A stretch of DNA of 64,000 nucleotides from Limnephilus marmoratus. Its lineage: Eukaryota > Arthropoda > Insecta > Trichoptera > Limnephilidae. The position numbers and the translations under genes were made by a program. Of the stretch, positions 11,660-21,964 are shown one piece after another. The stretch is taken from the NCBI GenBank assembly GCA_917880885.1, contig OU862913.1:8556001-8620000 (forward strand), given 5' to 3'. The notes under the pieces are model-generated. The model saw only the letters and a program-made list of their open reading frames with translations. It had not been told where the DNA came from and searched no databases. Position 1 is the stretch's first letter. The number at the start of each line of letters is the position of its first letter.

Positions 11660-11990
11660 TTTTTATATATGCAAAAAGATTACCACAAAATTTTACAATA
11701 ATGTTACAATGTTAATAATTAATTAATAATAATGTTGCGAATAATTATCCAAAATTACGACAATTCTGCGAACAATGTTAACAATTAATTAATAATAATA
11801 ATGTTGCGAATAATTATCCAAAATTACGATAATTCTGCGAACATCCAAATATGTCATCCAAAAGCAAAAAACAAGACCAGCTATAGGTAGTTCTCAAAAA
11901 ATGAGAGGTACTTCAAATTTACCAAAAAAATACGTAAATTCGAACATCCATGTAATATCAGCTATAATCTCGAATTGAATGAATAATCCA

Positions 11991-12005
11991 GGCTACGAAG
12001 GACCA
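11991..12005 (-). promoter_or_regulatory. Primer-binding site of the BEL element
   Basis: On the minus strand TGGTCCTTCGTAGCC lies 7 bases inside the 5' LTR. It begins with TGG, as expected for pairing with a tRNA CCA end. The second BEL element has the near-identical TGGTCCTTCGAGCC at 57476, which supports the call. Confidence 0.75.
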
Positions 12006-12012
12006 TTAAATA

Positions 12013-12586
12013 TGTAGGGGCGTGTAAATAGCCCCTGACACGAGGGAAAGACTACCCTATGTAAATTAACGAAAATTGAATTCTTCCCTATGTGACACAA
12101 AAAACAGTCTACACAGCAATTCCAAAAACCTAAGTGAAAACAAAACAATACTCACTCGGAGAATGCAGCTCTTGTATGATGTCCAGCACAAAACGACATT
12201 AGTTTTCATTCAAAATACCTATATCAAGGCGGTATTGCATAATCTTAACAGATGTTTCGCACAGCAAGGAAGTTTCAACAATGAATAATTTTGCATATTA
12301 ATAATACGTGCCACAATCACAATCTTGTACAACAATAATTCAAGTATTGGATGAATTATTCTTATGACTGACAAGGAGAGACATCTCTTGGCCTTTTACT
12401 GACACTCCCGTCAGAAGTAATTGCCTGATTCACAAAGGTAAGGAAATGCATGAATATACTGCATCTCAAGTCACATAGGTTAAATTCAATACAATACAAA
12501 AACCATAGATGGCGCCCTCATGGTCTTATAGCATAAATTATTAATTAAAGAAATTAATGCCCAAATATATTTATGGCGCGTATCCA
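12013..12586 (-). repeat. BEL element 5' LTR
   Basis: 574 bp, near-identical to 1930-2500. The two differ by a 4-base indel in AAAATA(CCTA)TATC, a T/C change and a 1-base indel in the TAATTTAAAG run. The low divergence implies a recent insertion. Confidence 0.9.
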
Positions 12587-12690
12587 GAATGTGTGCCAAG
12601 ACCGAGTTGTTTGGCGGTCCATCCTCTCTGCCTACCCCTTCGGAGAAACGGCGTGATGGGTGATGGTTTAAGATTAGTTAGTTAGTTATA
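12587..12690 (+). pseudogene. LINE 3' coding end, right half, with tail
   Basis: Continues the frame from 1929: V-C-Q-D-R-V-V-W-R-S then AYPFGETA and a TGA at 12654-12656, followed by a TAGTTAGTTAG tail near 12677. The C-terminal pattern and repeat tail look like an RTE- or I-like LINE 3' end. The BEL element split this relic. Confidence 0.6.
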
Positions 12691-13046
12691 AATGATGAAA
12701 CATGGCGTAGGGCTTTGCATTAGAGCGGTAAACTAGAAATAATTTCATTAAAATAACTTACCATGATACGATACATAGGTATTATGTCGAAAAAACAATC
12801 AGAGCAATTTAAAAAGTAAACTTTTTTAGATAGGTCAGGTTACCTAAGTTTGACAGCACAAACGATCTATGCACTCGGCGACCCGGCCATGGTCGATCAT
12901 AGATAGTCATCTCTTCTTTCCAAAACAAGTTTCTATTCATGCGCCAAAGAGAAACAGACAATATGTTGTCAAAAATGTGACATAACGTGTCAGAATATCG
13001 TCTCTGGCTCTTTGCTGCGTTCCGAATTACGCACGATTCATGCTTG
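12691..13046. other. No recognisable gene
   Basis: Ordinary sequence with only short frames. I see no repeat shared with the rest of the window. Confidence 0.5.
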
Positions 13047-13195
13047 TTTTTTTTTTTATTTATTAAGGCATAGCGTTTATTATCATTAGCTTATCGATCT
13101 CAATAAACCGTGAAAGTGTGACGTTATAAGTCATTTGTCTATTAGGGTTGTGAGCATGCCCACCGTGCCCACAACGGTGAATCCGCGCCTGGGAG
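13047..13195 (-). mobile_element. Short retroposon fragment with poly(A), inserted in zinc-finger gene
   Basis: On the minus strand a G/C-rich block beginning near GGCGCGGATTCACCGTTG runs to an A-rich tail (AATAAATAAAAAAAAAA at about 13047-13064). It replaces the end of a finger after CTHCNYSQ. The 3' A tail and abrupt junction fit a 5'-truncated non-LTR insertion. The family is not identified. Confidence 0.5.
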
Positions 13196-13197
13196 TA

Positions 13198-13929
13198 GTT
13201 ACAATGGGTACATGAAAAAGGCTTTTCTCCAGTATGGGTGCGTAAGTGCGCCGTTAAATATGATTTGCGGGAGCAGGAGTAGTTACAATGTGAACATGAT
13301 TGTGGATTTTCTCGAGAATGGGTGAATAAGTGATTTATTAACGCTGATTTGCGTGAGCAGTAGTAGTTACAATGGGAACATGAAAAAGGTTTTTCTCCAG
13401 TATGGGTGCGTAAGTGCATTGATAAATATGATTTTCGCGAGCAAGAGTATTTACAATGCAAACATGAGAAAGGTTTTTCTCCAGAATGGGTGCGTAGGTG
13501 TACCGTTAAATTTGATTTGTTTGAGTAGGAATACTTACAATTGGAACATGAAAAAAGTTTTTCTCCAGTATGGGTGCGTAAGTGCCTTGTTAAAACTGTT
13601 TTGTTTTAACAGGAGTAGTTACAATAGGAACACAAATGAAGTTGGTCTTCAGGGTGCACCTTCAGGTCCGTTATTGTATCTGTAAGAAGAAAGCGGGTAA
13701 AGTTTAATAAGTAGGTATCTATAACTAAACGAGAAAATGATTAAAACAAACTCACACAAACAAAAATCGATTTTACCTGCAGTCTTGGCAATACTTTTAG
13801 TATTCTCTAAGCATTCCTTTTTAACATCTGTCAGGTCTATGTCTATTTCCTTATAAGGAATCCCCTCTCCATCTTCTTCTCGGGGTTCTGGTTCCGCCTT
13901 GATGGGTACAGTCTCCACATTAATGGTAC
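13198..13929 (-). pseudogene. Broken C2H2 zinc-finger gene with SUMO-motif exon
   Basis: Two exons are visible on the minus strand. The first (13929-13777, 153 bp) follows TTCCAG and ends GCAG/GTAAAA. It codes an acidic module with IKAEPEPREEDGE and DVKKEC. The second (13679-13198) follows TTCTTACAG, opens like the exon at 19550 (DLKVHPEDQ), and holds about five to six CX2CX12HX3H fingers. The first finger carries a TAA at 13606-13608, and the array is cut by a retroposon at 13195. Both exons start in phase 1, as in the 17-20 kb gene. I see no starting exon. With the stop and the truncation it is probably non-functional, unless translation starts inside the array. Confidence 0.75.
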
Positions 13930-14180
13930 CTGGAATAACAAGAGCAAAACATTGACAATATGTAATTGAATACATTAAAAATCACATCACACACTTAGTC
14001 GAAGAGGTCACCATCAAAAATGCAAAATATCGACAACTTATCTTTAACCCTTTATAGGGCATAGGTAAGCTAAAAACTGATATTTTTGAGACCTGCAACA
14101 GTAAGGTCTATATTTCTTTATGTTTACAAGTAACAATCACCCTTAATCCCTTATGGGTTGTAATCATTCTCAGGTAACGC

Positions 14181-14527
14181 ACAGAGGTCTTGAATGGAAC
14201 CAAGTTCACACACGTTGAGTAAATTTACGAAAATCGCGTCCTGCCGAGCGATTTTATATCTTTTGTGGGATCGTTGCCGACATAACGGACGTGATCTCCT
14301 GTAAGATTTGTGTAATTTATGTGCTTTTTCTATGTACAACGTACATTAAAGGAATAAATAATCATGCATGCTTGCAGGAATTCGTGTTTAAAACGATCTA
14401 AACTAAAATATGTGACAGTAAATATGTAAAAATCACACAAATCTGATAGGAGATCACGTCCGTTATTTTGATAACGATCACTCAAAAGTTTTAGAATCGC
14501 TCGGCTGGTCAGTTTCAAGACCTCTGT
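14181..14527. mobile_element. MITE with long inverted repeats
   Basis: Ends ACAGAGGTCTTGAA and TTCAAGACCTCTGT are inverted copies. Further inside, CATAACGGACGTGATCTCCT is matched inverted near 14450. It is 347 bp with no coding capacity. No clear target duplication is seen, so the superfamily is open. Confidence 0.65.
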
Positions 14528-15179
14528 CCATTTAGCAACACGACAGTTTTACAAGAACACTTATTATTTTTATGTTATTGTATCTCGAATAGTGTGAATT
14601 ATTTCTGAAAAACAAAGTAAGCACATTTGCAATATACACAATACAGTAGGTATAGTTTTTTGTATTTTAATTCAAAATTGTATCTGGAATAATCAAATTA
14701 AGTCAAATTATTTAGCGTCATGTCTAAAATCTAACTTCAAAAGCTAAAATGTACGCCCTTTTTGATCATATTATAGATACTGCAAATAATTTCACCACAA
14801 AACATTTAAATTATGAGATTTCCAAAATTCCAAGGTTCTATCAAGTCCTCGGGATTCAGTTCCTAGGAGCGCTACTAAGAATAATTTCGATTCTAATCCT
14901 GTCAATGCTGTTTCGGACCCTACTTATATTGAAAGGATTATGGAAGCTGATTGTTCTTCAGATGAAGACTCCAACATTCCCAGATGTTACTCCTTCTCCT
15001 AGAGCGATGGACTATAAATGGCGGACACGGAAGCATCATCGTAGGGAAAAACAACCTTGTGGAAATTTGAAAATAAAATAAAAAACAGACTTCTGAGACC
15101 AGAGTAGCTAGTTATATTCAGATGAATGTTTTTTAAAACATATTCTTAAGGATATTCTGCGATTCAAGACGTCAATTTT
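14528..15179. other. No confirmed gene; possible decayed reading frames
   Basis: A 110-codon frame at 14749-15081 has a hydrophobic stretch but no family resemblance. A different frame across 14840-15000 reads like acidic, Ser-rich protein (EADCSSDEDSNIP). Both may be remnants of an element. I cannot decide. Confidence 0.3.
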
Positions 15180-15480
15180 TTGACTGAGACTGAGCTGAAT
15201 GCGGCTCGCGCTGACTTTTATACTTTGCCGGCCGGGCAAGTAGTTACTCTCACGGTAGGTATTGCTGTGAATTCACGCAAAGGTAAGATATCGCTCGAAC
15301 TTTCTGCGGGCGTTTGTACGGTACAGCCGTACGTTCTAGGCCTTTCGCGTAAGTGGCGGAATTATTATTCCACGGTGGGTAGACATGTGCCAGCGTGCGC
15401 GCGGTACCTGGCTGTAGATATTTCGTAGATGTGTTTCTAGTGCGTTCGGCCAGAGTCCAGTGGCGGAGCAATTAATTCGG
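15180..15480. other. Locally GC-rich segment, unknown
   Basis: Clearly richer in CG than its flanks, with an 82-codon frame of no recognisable family. Sharp composition borders suggest an inserted element such as a solo LTR, but no second copy is in the window. Confidence 0.25.
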
Positions 15481-17069
15481 CACAATTGGCCGCCACAAAT
15501 GAAATTCAATCTAATATCTCAATAATATTCCTAATTATTTTCAAATGTTTGGCAAATTTTTGTTGTGTGGTAAATGGTTGGAGATGTTTAGTACCCCAAA
15601 AGTAATTATGGTTGATAAAAATACAGATTTTATTTTCAAATATTTAAAATATTATAAATATTCTGTACAAATTTAATATTATGGTTTCAATAAATAATAC
15701 CCTTAAAAACGTTCCGAAAAATTCCGGTTAATTTCGTGAAATCGTATTTCCCTGTTAGATTTCTTTTAAATATTATTTTCATCAACATTAATAAAGAACT
15801 GTCGGCAGCCATCTTTAATTTTAAATATAATTTTCTACGATTTTCACTTATCTATGGAAATGTCATTACACCTGTCACCCCGTCAGTACGAAAACGAACG
15901 TAATGCGTCTAGCATCGATGCACAATACGATTTTTGCTCCGCTTTGTATTAATTGAATAATATTTGTGTTCAATTTCTGCAGTTTTGGGTAACTTCTGTG
16001 ACCATCATAATTCTACTCCGAAGTAAATGACATTATTATTGCACTTCGAGTGACGTTTCTTCAACACATTGGAATTGACCGCCGTCTAATTAATGTCTCA
16101 TTGACTAAGAACAAATATCGGGTTCAATGGTTTCAACGTGAACCTTCTTTCAACAAATTTTAACTATTTTTTTCAAAACATATTTTGTCGTTCAAAGAAA
16201 GTCGATCAACTAAATTTGAAACGTCTGATCCTGCTATGAACCCCTCTTATATTAAGCAAACCGACATCAAGCTTAACACGCGACATATGAGAATACATGG
16301 GGTTGTTTATTTTAGATTTACGGCCGCTGTCGAAAATATCAACCAAGCGATTATTAACTTTATTAAATATTTACCTATAGTATCAATTATAATTAGAGTA
16401 CTTTCCACTCAGATGACAGTGAAGTCAACTGAATCGGCCCTATCAAACTAAACTATAGAAAGTTTGAGAGTTTTACACTTTGTGCTGCTACGGTTATGAA
16501 AATAAATCATTTAAGTTGGTATTGAACCGTTTCAGTATACTTTCTGCCGGACATGTTTGTAAAGTCAATATGCATTTAGTTCTCTGAGTCCTTAACTAAG
16601 TGGACTCTCCTTTGTTGTTTAATTTAATGCGGCTGTGAGATATTCTTTTACTTCAATCGTCAACGTGACATTTTCTTTTCATGCGGTTATTTGATGCGTG
16701 TATTTATTTCCAGTTTAAAATTATAATTTTTATTTCGATCAATTGAATGACTCGTATAAGCGGAACATTTTTATATTTACATGTAATAACATGTGAATGG
16801 TGGTAAAAACATTACTTTTATTCACCTTGATATTTGACGCTCGAGTTTTAACAACCGTCTATGATTTTTATACTTATTTAGAGTTGTCCAGATCATTTCC
16901 GAGGATTTGAATGGCTTTGAAACCTTGAATGTTTTAGATGTCTTAAAGCTCTATTATAACCACTCTTAAATAGGATGATGGATCAAGGTTCTGTTGCAGG
17001 TCTTATTTATTTTGAGCTGGGATCAATTTACAATATTTATTTTTAACCGGAACGCTATCACAGACGGCC
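15481..17069. other. No recognisable gene; upstream region of the zinc-finger gene
   Basis: A+T-rich sequence. An 88-codon frame at 16185 shows no family signal. The promoter and 5' untranslated exon of the gene at 17070 may lie in the last part, but no TATA or initiator stands out. Confidence 0.4.
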
Positions 17070-17223
17070 ATGGATCTTCCCAACCCAGAGAGTGTTTCCA
17101 TCAAGGTGGAACCAGGGTCCCAAGAAGAGGGTGGAGGTGAAATGCCCTATACGGATATTGATATCTACCTCCCGGATGTGAAGAAGGAATATTTTAAGTA
17201 TGCGGAGAGTACTCCGGCAGTCA
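17070..17223 (+). CDS. Zinc-finger gene exon 1, acidic start module
   Basis: Starts ATGGATCTTCCC after GACGGCC, a fair initiation context, and ends at GGCAGTCA before GTAAGTTG. It codes 51 residues with SIKVEPGS and DVKKEY, two matches to the SUMO-acceptor consensus (hydrophobic-K-x-E). Acidic residues dominate. The exon is longer than a phase-0 unit by one base and so leaves phase 1. Confidence 0.7.
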
Positions 17224-20200
17224 GTAAGTTGTTTTGCAAAATGATGATTTCGGATGTTCGGAATTAATGTTCGTTTTGCAATGTTTTTCTCATACAGACA
17301 TTTTGTAGTAGTTCAAAAAGTCTTTTATTGCATTCGTTTGTTATTTACTTAAAAATGTAATTTTTACTTTAGCTCCACGCAGCAGACCCTGACGAAAAAT
17401 TTCTCCTCAGGACCTATGTCATAATATATGTCCCGTGTGGAGGGTTTTTTTTAGGAAAAGCATGAGAGTATTGCTTTTTTTTCGTTTTCTCCTTCCTAGG
17501 AAAGAAAAAGGGCATTAGGTGTGGGTGGGAATCGGGGTTCAGTGGGTCCAGTTCTTCTGCCGCCAAAACCTAGACAAACCTTACCCCAAAACCCCGGGCA
17601 CCCCTGCTTAGTCAACAAACGTGGCGAATCACTTAGGATGACCTATTGCCGAGGTATTGGTTATCCAATAAATGGTTCCCGGTATCTAATAAGCGGTACC
17701 CATTCCTACCTCCCAAACTAAAAAAAGTATGATGTAATTCAATTTTTTTAAATTAATATATCTCCTCAAAGTACAATCTTGGGGAAGGACGATCGTAATT
17801 TAGAATGTTAAACACTGTTCTTCTAGGCATATCAATGTAGGTATTGTATTGTTGTTTGTACAGGTAGCAGTAATGTGGAGACTGTTCCCATCAAGGCAGA
17901 ACCAGGTCCTCGAGAAGAAGTTAAAGGGGGAATTACTTATACGGAAATTGACATAGATCACCCGGATGTTAAAAAGGAATGCTCAGAGCGCTCTGAAAGA
18001 ATTACCCAAACAGCAGGTAATTAGGATCCTTAACACGTTTTCATAACATCATTTTATTTCAAATAGTTACCTGTTTTTTATGTCACACATGACTAGAATT
18101 CTTCGAATCAAATTAATTTTTTTTTTAACTTACGTAAATTAAAATTAAACTATGGAAGTACTTGTTGATTATATTCATTTATTCATATTAAATTCATTTT
18201 TACTTGTTTAATATATAATCAACATTATACATCCTACATACTATTTACCATTGTACCATTTTACTGCAAAAATATTGTCATTACGTACTGTTGACAAACT
18301 ACATATTAGTTTAGCAGATTTGAATGTTAATAAATAAAAATAAAACATTTGGGAAAAATTTGAGAAATGAAAAGAAGCCAGGTTTACACACTCTCCAACA
18401 GTATACTTATAAACTAAGATATTTAACAAATATTTATTTATAAAACTTTGTTTTTTTTGCAAAACCATCAGACTGTCCTCAATGTGAAAAGATACACAAA
18501 GATTTATATGGCTCTTTGTCATTAGCGGGTATGGCATTATCGGATGGGGCAGTGCAAATGACCATATTATATTCAATTCACTTATTAAAATTAACAAAGA
18601 AAATTTTATTGAAAGTCCCTGTAAGAACTTGCAGAACATTCATCAATCTTAACATCATGAAAAAACCGCACTCCCTTACATGTATTAGTTCAAAGCACAA
18701 GAAATAATAACTAATATATTAGAAATCTCAGGGTCAAAAACAGGTCCAACATGATTCAAAATTTAGATGAAAAAGCTTCTTATACCTTGGTACTAATTTC
18801 AAAATAACATATCACTCTCAGTTATTTATTTCATCTGCCTCAATTATGGACACTCTTACAATATCCGAAACGTTGGCTAAAGAAGGGCGAGCACAAAAAA
18901 CCACAACACCCCAAAATAAATAACGATAATGGATCTATTGTCTAGTTTAGTATTATTATTTATATTGTTTGAGTCTGATTATCTTGTTGTAGCGGTGATG
19001 GCTGGTCGATATTCTAATAAAATTAGTTCATTTAAATATTCGTGCTCTTGGATATGATTTTGTTGATTAAATTTCACTAATTATATTGCGATAGGTTTTT
19101 TGGCAGAGTTCTATGTTTGCATAAATTTCATGCGGTAAATGTGAGAATGGATTTATATTATGTGTGTCCGGAGATCTGCATATAGTCAGGATTCTTACGT
19201 GATTTTTTAAGATCAGTTGAAGACATTGTGAATTTATAATTGTTACCTCTTTGAATGAGTTTGAGATATGATTTTAAATGTCTTCATTTTAAGTTTTGTT
19301 TTTCAAGGTAGCATAAATTTGGAGACTGTCCCCATCAAGACAGAACCAGGACCCCGAGAAGAAGATGGAGAGAGAAATACTTATACGGAAATAGACATTG
19401 ATCTGACAGATGTTAAAAAGGAATGCTCAGAGTACTCTGAAAGTATTACCCAGACTGCTGCAGGTAATATCGAGCCTTGGTTGTTTTAATAATTTTCTCG
19501 TTTCATTATAGATTCCTTCTTATTGAGCTTTATCCGTTATCTTTTGCAGATAAAATAATGGACATGAAGATGCACCCTGGAGAAAATCCTTATTTGTGTT
19601 CATATCGTACCTACTCCTGTACAAACAAATCATATTTAAAAAGGCACTTACGCATCCATACTAGAGAAAAACCTTATTCGTGTTCCCATTGTAACTACTC
19701 CTCCTTAAGTAAGTCTCATTTCATAATGCACTTACGCACCCATTCTGGAGAAAAGACTCATTCATGTCCCCATTGTAACTACTCTTGCTCAAACATACCA
19801 GATTTAACAAAGCACATACGCATCCATACTGGAGAAAGGCCTCATTCATGTTCTCATTGTAACTACTCCTGCTCAAACAAATCAGATTTAATAAAGCACA
19901 TACGCATCCATACTGGAGAAAAGCCTCACTCATGTCCACATTGTAACTACTCCTGCACAAGGACATCATCTTTAACAAGGCACTTACGCACCCATTCTGG
20001 AGAAAAGCCTTATTCATGTTCCCATTGTAATTACGCCTGCTCCCAAAAGTCACATTTAACGGTGCACTTACGCATCCATTCAGGAGTAAAGCCTCATTCA
20101 TGTTCCCATTGTAACTACGCCAGCTCCCACAAGTCACAATTAACGGTGCACTTACGCACCCATTCTGGAGAAAAGCCTCACTCATGTCCACATTGTAACT

Positions 20201-20868
20201 ACTCCTGCTCAGTAAAATCAACTTTAACTGTGCACTTACGCACCCATTCTGGAGAAAAGCCTCACTCATGTCCACATTGTAACTACTCTTGCTCAAGTAA
20301 ATCACATTTAACAAACCACTTACGCACCCATACTGGAGAAAAGCCTCACTCATGTCCACATTGTAACTACTCCTGCTCAAGAAAATCACATTTAACTGTG
20401 CACTTACGCACCCATTCTGGAGAAAAGCCTCACTCATGTCCACATTGTAACTACTCTTGCTCAAGTAAATCAGATTTAACAAAGCACTTACGCACACATA
20501 CTGGAGAAAAGCCTCACTCATGTCCACATTGTAACTACTCCTGTTCAAAAAAATCAACTTTAACTGTGCACTTACGCACCCATTCTGGAGAAAAGCCTCA
20601 CTCATGTCCACATTGTAACTACGCCTGCTCCCACAAGTCACAATTAACGGTACACTTACGCACCCATTCTGGAGTAAAGCCTCACTCATGTCCACATTGT
20701 AACTACTCCTGTTCAGTCAAATCAGCTTTAACAAAGCACATACGCATCCATACTGGAGAAAAGCCTCACTCATGTCCACATTGTAACTACTCCTGCTCAG
20801 ACAAATCACATTTAACAAGGCACTTACGCACCCATACTGGCGAAAAGCCACTCATGTTCCAAATGTAA
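17070..20868 (+). CDS. Poly-C2H2 zinc-finger protein gene, four exons
   Basis: Proposed exons are 17070-17223, 17864-18016, 19308-19463 and 19550-20868. All junctions are phase 1 with GT...AG borders, so exons join in frame and each middle exon can be skipped without a shift. The product would be about 590 residues: three acidic linker modules with SUMO-consensus motifs, then 15 C2H2 fingers in tandem. It is likely a nuclear DNA-binding transcription regulator. It belongs to the same family as the minus-strand relics at 782-1100 and 13198-13929. The last finger runs into a frameshift and the protein ends early. Repeat A lies in intron 1 and repeat B plus a LINE relic in intron 2. Whether both middle exons are used together is unknown. 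Confidence 0.75.
17371..17720 (+). repeat. Dispersed repeat A, long copy in intron 1
   Basis: Begins AGCTCCACGCAGCAGACCCT, continues through GTGTGGAGGG and GGGGTTCAGTG, and ends near GGTTATCCAATAAATGG and CCTACCTCCCAAA. Both halves match the repeat split by piggyBac at 38592-38673 and 41297-41452, in the same order, so this is the uninterrupted form. Confidence 0.7.
17864..18016 (+). CDS. Zinc-finger gene exon 2, SUMO-motif linker module
   Basis: 153 bp between TTGTACAG and GTAATTAG, starting and ending in phase 1. It codes SNVETVPIKAEPGPREE... and DHPDVKKECSE. It is a clear duplicate of the exon at 19308-19463 and of 13929-13777 on the other strand. Two hydrophobic-K-x-E sites are present (IKAE, VKKE). 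Confidence 0.7.
18495..18765 (+). pseudogene. LINE C-terminal remnant
   Basis: A plus-strand frame reads YGIIGWGSAND, matching the QYGIVGWGGA block near the end of ORF2 of the LINE at 7400. Upstream, IYMALC is in another frame. It is short and frameshifted. It lies in intron 2 of the zinc-finger gene. Confidence 0.45.
18845..18935 (+). repeat. Dispersed repeat B, partial copy
   Basis: GGACACTC, then CCGAAACGTTGGCTAAAGAA and an ACACCCCAAAATAAATAACG tail, matching 45645-45728. Confidence 0.65.
19308..19463 (+). CDS. Zinc-finger gene exon 3, SUMO-motif linker module
   Basis: 156 bp between TTTTTCAAG and GTAATATC, phase 1 at both ends. It codes INLETVPIKTEPGPREEDGE and DLTDVKKECSEYSE. It carries IKTE and VKKE sites. 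It lies only 86 bp upstream of the finger exon, so this is the most likely direct partner of exon 4. A separate start in the preceding sequence (ATG at 19268) could allow an alternative first exon. Confidence 0.72.
19550..20868 (+). CDS. Zinc-finger gene exon 4, fifteen C2H2 fingers
   Basis: Follows CTTTTGCAG. After a short lead (KIMDMKMHPGEN) come 15 finger units of 84 bp. The first is defective: CSYR replaces CxxC. The next 14 fit CX2CX12HX3H with TGEKP or SGEKP linkers. Framework residues (CPHCNYSC, LT.HLRTH) are nearly identical, while helix positions -1, 3 and 6 differ, giving for example N-D-K, R-S-R, Q-H-V, H-Q-V, S-H-N, S-D-K, K-T-V and D-H-R. These positions contact bases in canonical fingers. 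The frame ends at 20868 where a 2-base deletion changes EKPHSC to EKPLMF. Shorter end fingers lie beyond. Confidence 0.85.
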
Positions 20869-21025
20869 CTACGCCTGCTCCCGCAAGTCACAATTAACAC
20901 TGCACTTAGCACCCATACTGGAGAAAAGCTTTACTCATGTTCCCATTGCATTTACTCCTGCTTATACAAGTCAGTCTTAATAAGGCATTTGCTCTCCCAT
21001 TCTGATGAAAAAACTTTTTCATGAT
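20869..21025 (+). pseudogene. Two frameshifted terminal finger units
   Basis: Beyond the stop, the sequence still reads as two fingers: CNYACSRKSQLTLH and then CSHCIYSCLYKSVLIRH, ending EKTFS and TGA at about 21022. A 2-base deletion near 20850 and a 1-base deletion near 20908 (CACTTAGCACC for CACTTACGCACC) remove and then restore the frame. The gene therefore once had about 17 fingers. Confidence 0.65.
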
Positions 21026-21289
21026 CCTATACTGTTGAACCGTTTTTTAAGTAAACTGATGGTCCTTACTTTCAGGTACTTTAATTAAAAAAGTTGTAGG
21101 TACATTAAAGCAACTTCTTACTATTTAGTTTAGTAGTAATATAATAAAGTATGCAAAACAAATTATAATTTGATGGAATCTCGTGGAACTTTTAACTATT
21201 TGCCTCGATGTTTAATATATTTTCATAAAAATATTTCATTCAAATAGGTGTTTGTTTTAATTTAAATTTCTGATTTATCGTACGAGTTT
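21026..21289. other. 3' flank of the zinc-finger gene
   Basis: A+T-rich. An AATAAA variant (ATAATAAAG, 21140) could serve polyadenylation. Nothing else is recognised. Confidence 0.4.
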
Positions 21290-21690
21290 CTCAACAATTT
21301 ATTTTTTACATGAATACCGCACAAGAATCCCAACTGCTCCCGTCTGGAGTCAGTAGGACTATGGCATCCCCAATTGGGGTATGTTGTGAGGCTGAAGGCA
21401 GTGGGGAGGCAGTGCAGCACCTGGCTATTCAGATCTGGTCACCAAACACGGCAGAAGACATTTCAAGCAACGTTTCAATTCTGAATGGTGGTCTTACACC
21501 AGGGCAATACTGAGAGCATCTTCCACTCTGGAACGTGCCGCAAATATACTATATGTTATTTTAAATGAATAAATTGTGAATACACAAATTAATGAATTAA
21601 AATTTATTTGTCCGGGATTCGATCTCGCGACCTTCGGAATGCGAGTCAAGCGCCTTACCGCTGCACGACGGCCGGCGCTGCACAACTACC
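21290..21690 (-). mobile_element. tRNA-derived SINE, minus strand
   Basis: On the minus strand the head at about 21681-21608 reads GCCGGCCGTCGTGCAGCGG, then an A-box-like GTGCAGCGGTAAGG and a B-box-like AGATCGAATCCC, an RNA polymerase III internal promoter in a degraded tRNA shape. A body of about 300 bp follows, ending in an A-rich tail (AAAAAATAAATTG at about 21297-21309). The missing cloverleaf end and the attached body argue against a functional tRNA gene. Confidence 0.6.
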
Positions 21691-21964
21691 AGAATATAAT
21701 AAAAATACATACCAACAGACACCGTATCCATGTCGAATTGGATCTTGACACTTGATAGATTCTGCTTTTTTCGAACTTTGAAACGTACTGATATTTATGC
21801 GACTGTAAAAACTGACACGGTCACCCGTACAAAGGTCAAGTTAAAAATTCTCTCTTTCCGTCAGTATCGCGATAAAGGCCACACGCTTCGGGGGAATTGT
21901 GAAACATTTAATGAACTTCAAAACTAGCATAAGTACTTGTTTCATTGTAAAGAATACTTGACTC

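Larger units (their letters stand above)
1930..12586 (-). mobile_element. BEL/Pao LTR retrotransposon, internally deleted and split by a LINE
   Basis: Two LTRs (1930-2500 and 12013-12586) begin TG, end CA and are almost identical. The whole is flanked by a 5-bp target duplication GAATG (1925-1929 and 12587-12591). On the minus strand the order is LTR, primer-binding site, gag with DUF1759 and zinc knuckles, aspartic protease, reverse transcriptase, RNase H, integrase, polypurine tract, LTR, which is the BEL/Pao order. Three regions are deleted: protease end to reverse transcriptase start, the middle of reverse transcriptase, and most of the integrase core. A LINE occupies 3180-8227. Without it the element is about 5.6 kb. 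It cannot be autonomous, yet the near-identical LTRs say it moved recently, presumably helped by an intact relative. Confidence 0.92.

Noticed and set aside
13353..13685. 110-codon plus-strand frame with the same SYNGNMKKVFLQYG pattern
   Set aside because: It is the antisense shadow of the minus-strand zinc-finger exon.
16185..16451. 88-codon plus-strand frame
   Set aside because: No recognisable domain or splice context; A+T-rich chance frame.
18241..18639. 132-codon hydrophobic minus frame
   Set aside because: It is antisense to a LINE remnant on the plus strand and has no domain of its own.
19721..20695. 324-codon antisense frame with repeats MSEAFLQNGCVS
   Set aside because: It is the mirror of the 84-bp finger units, which lack antisense stops by chance and repeat the same pattern. 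The sense strand has all C2H2 hallmarks.
21608..21681. Possible intact tRNA gene
   Set aside because: A and B boxes are present, but it is followed by a SINE body and A-rich tail, and the acceptor stem is not convincing.
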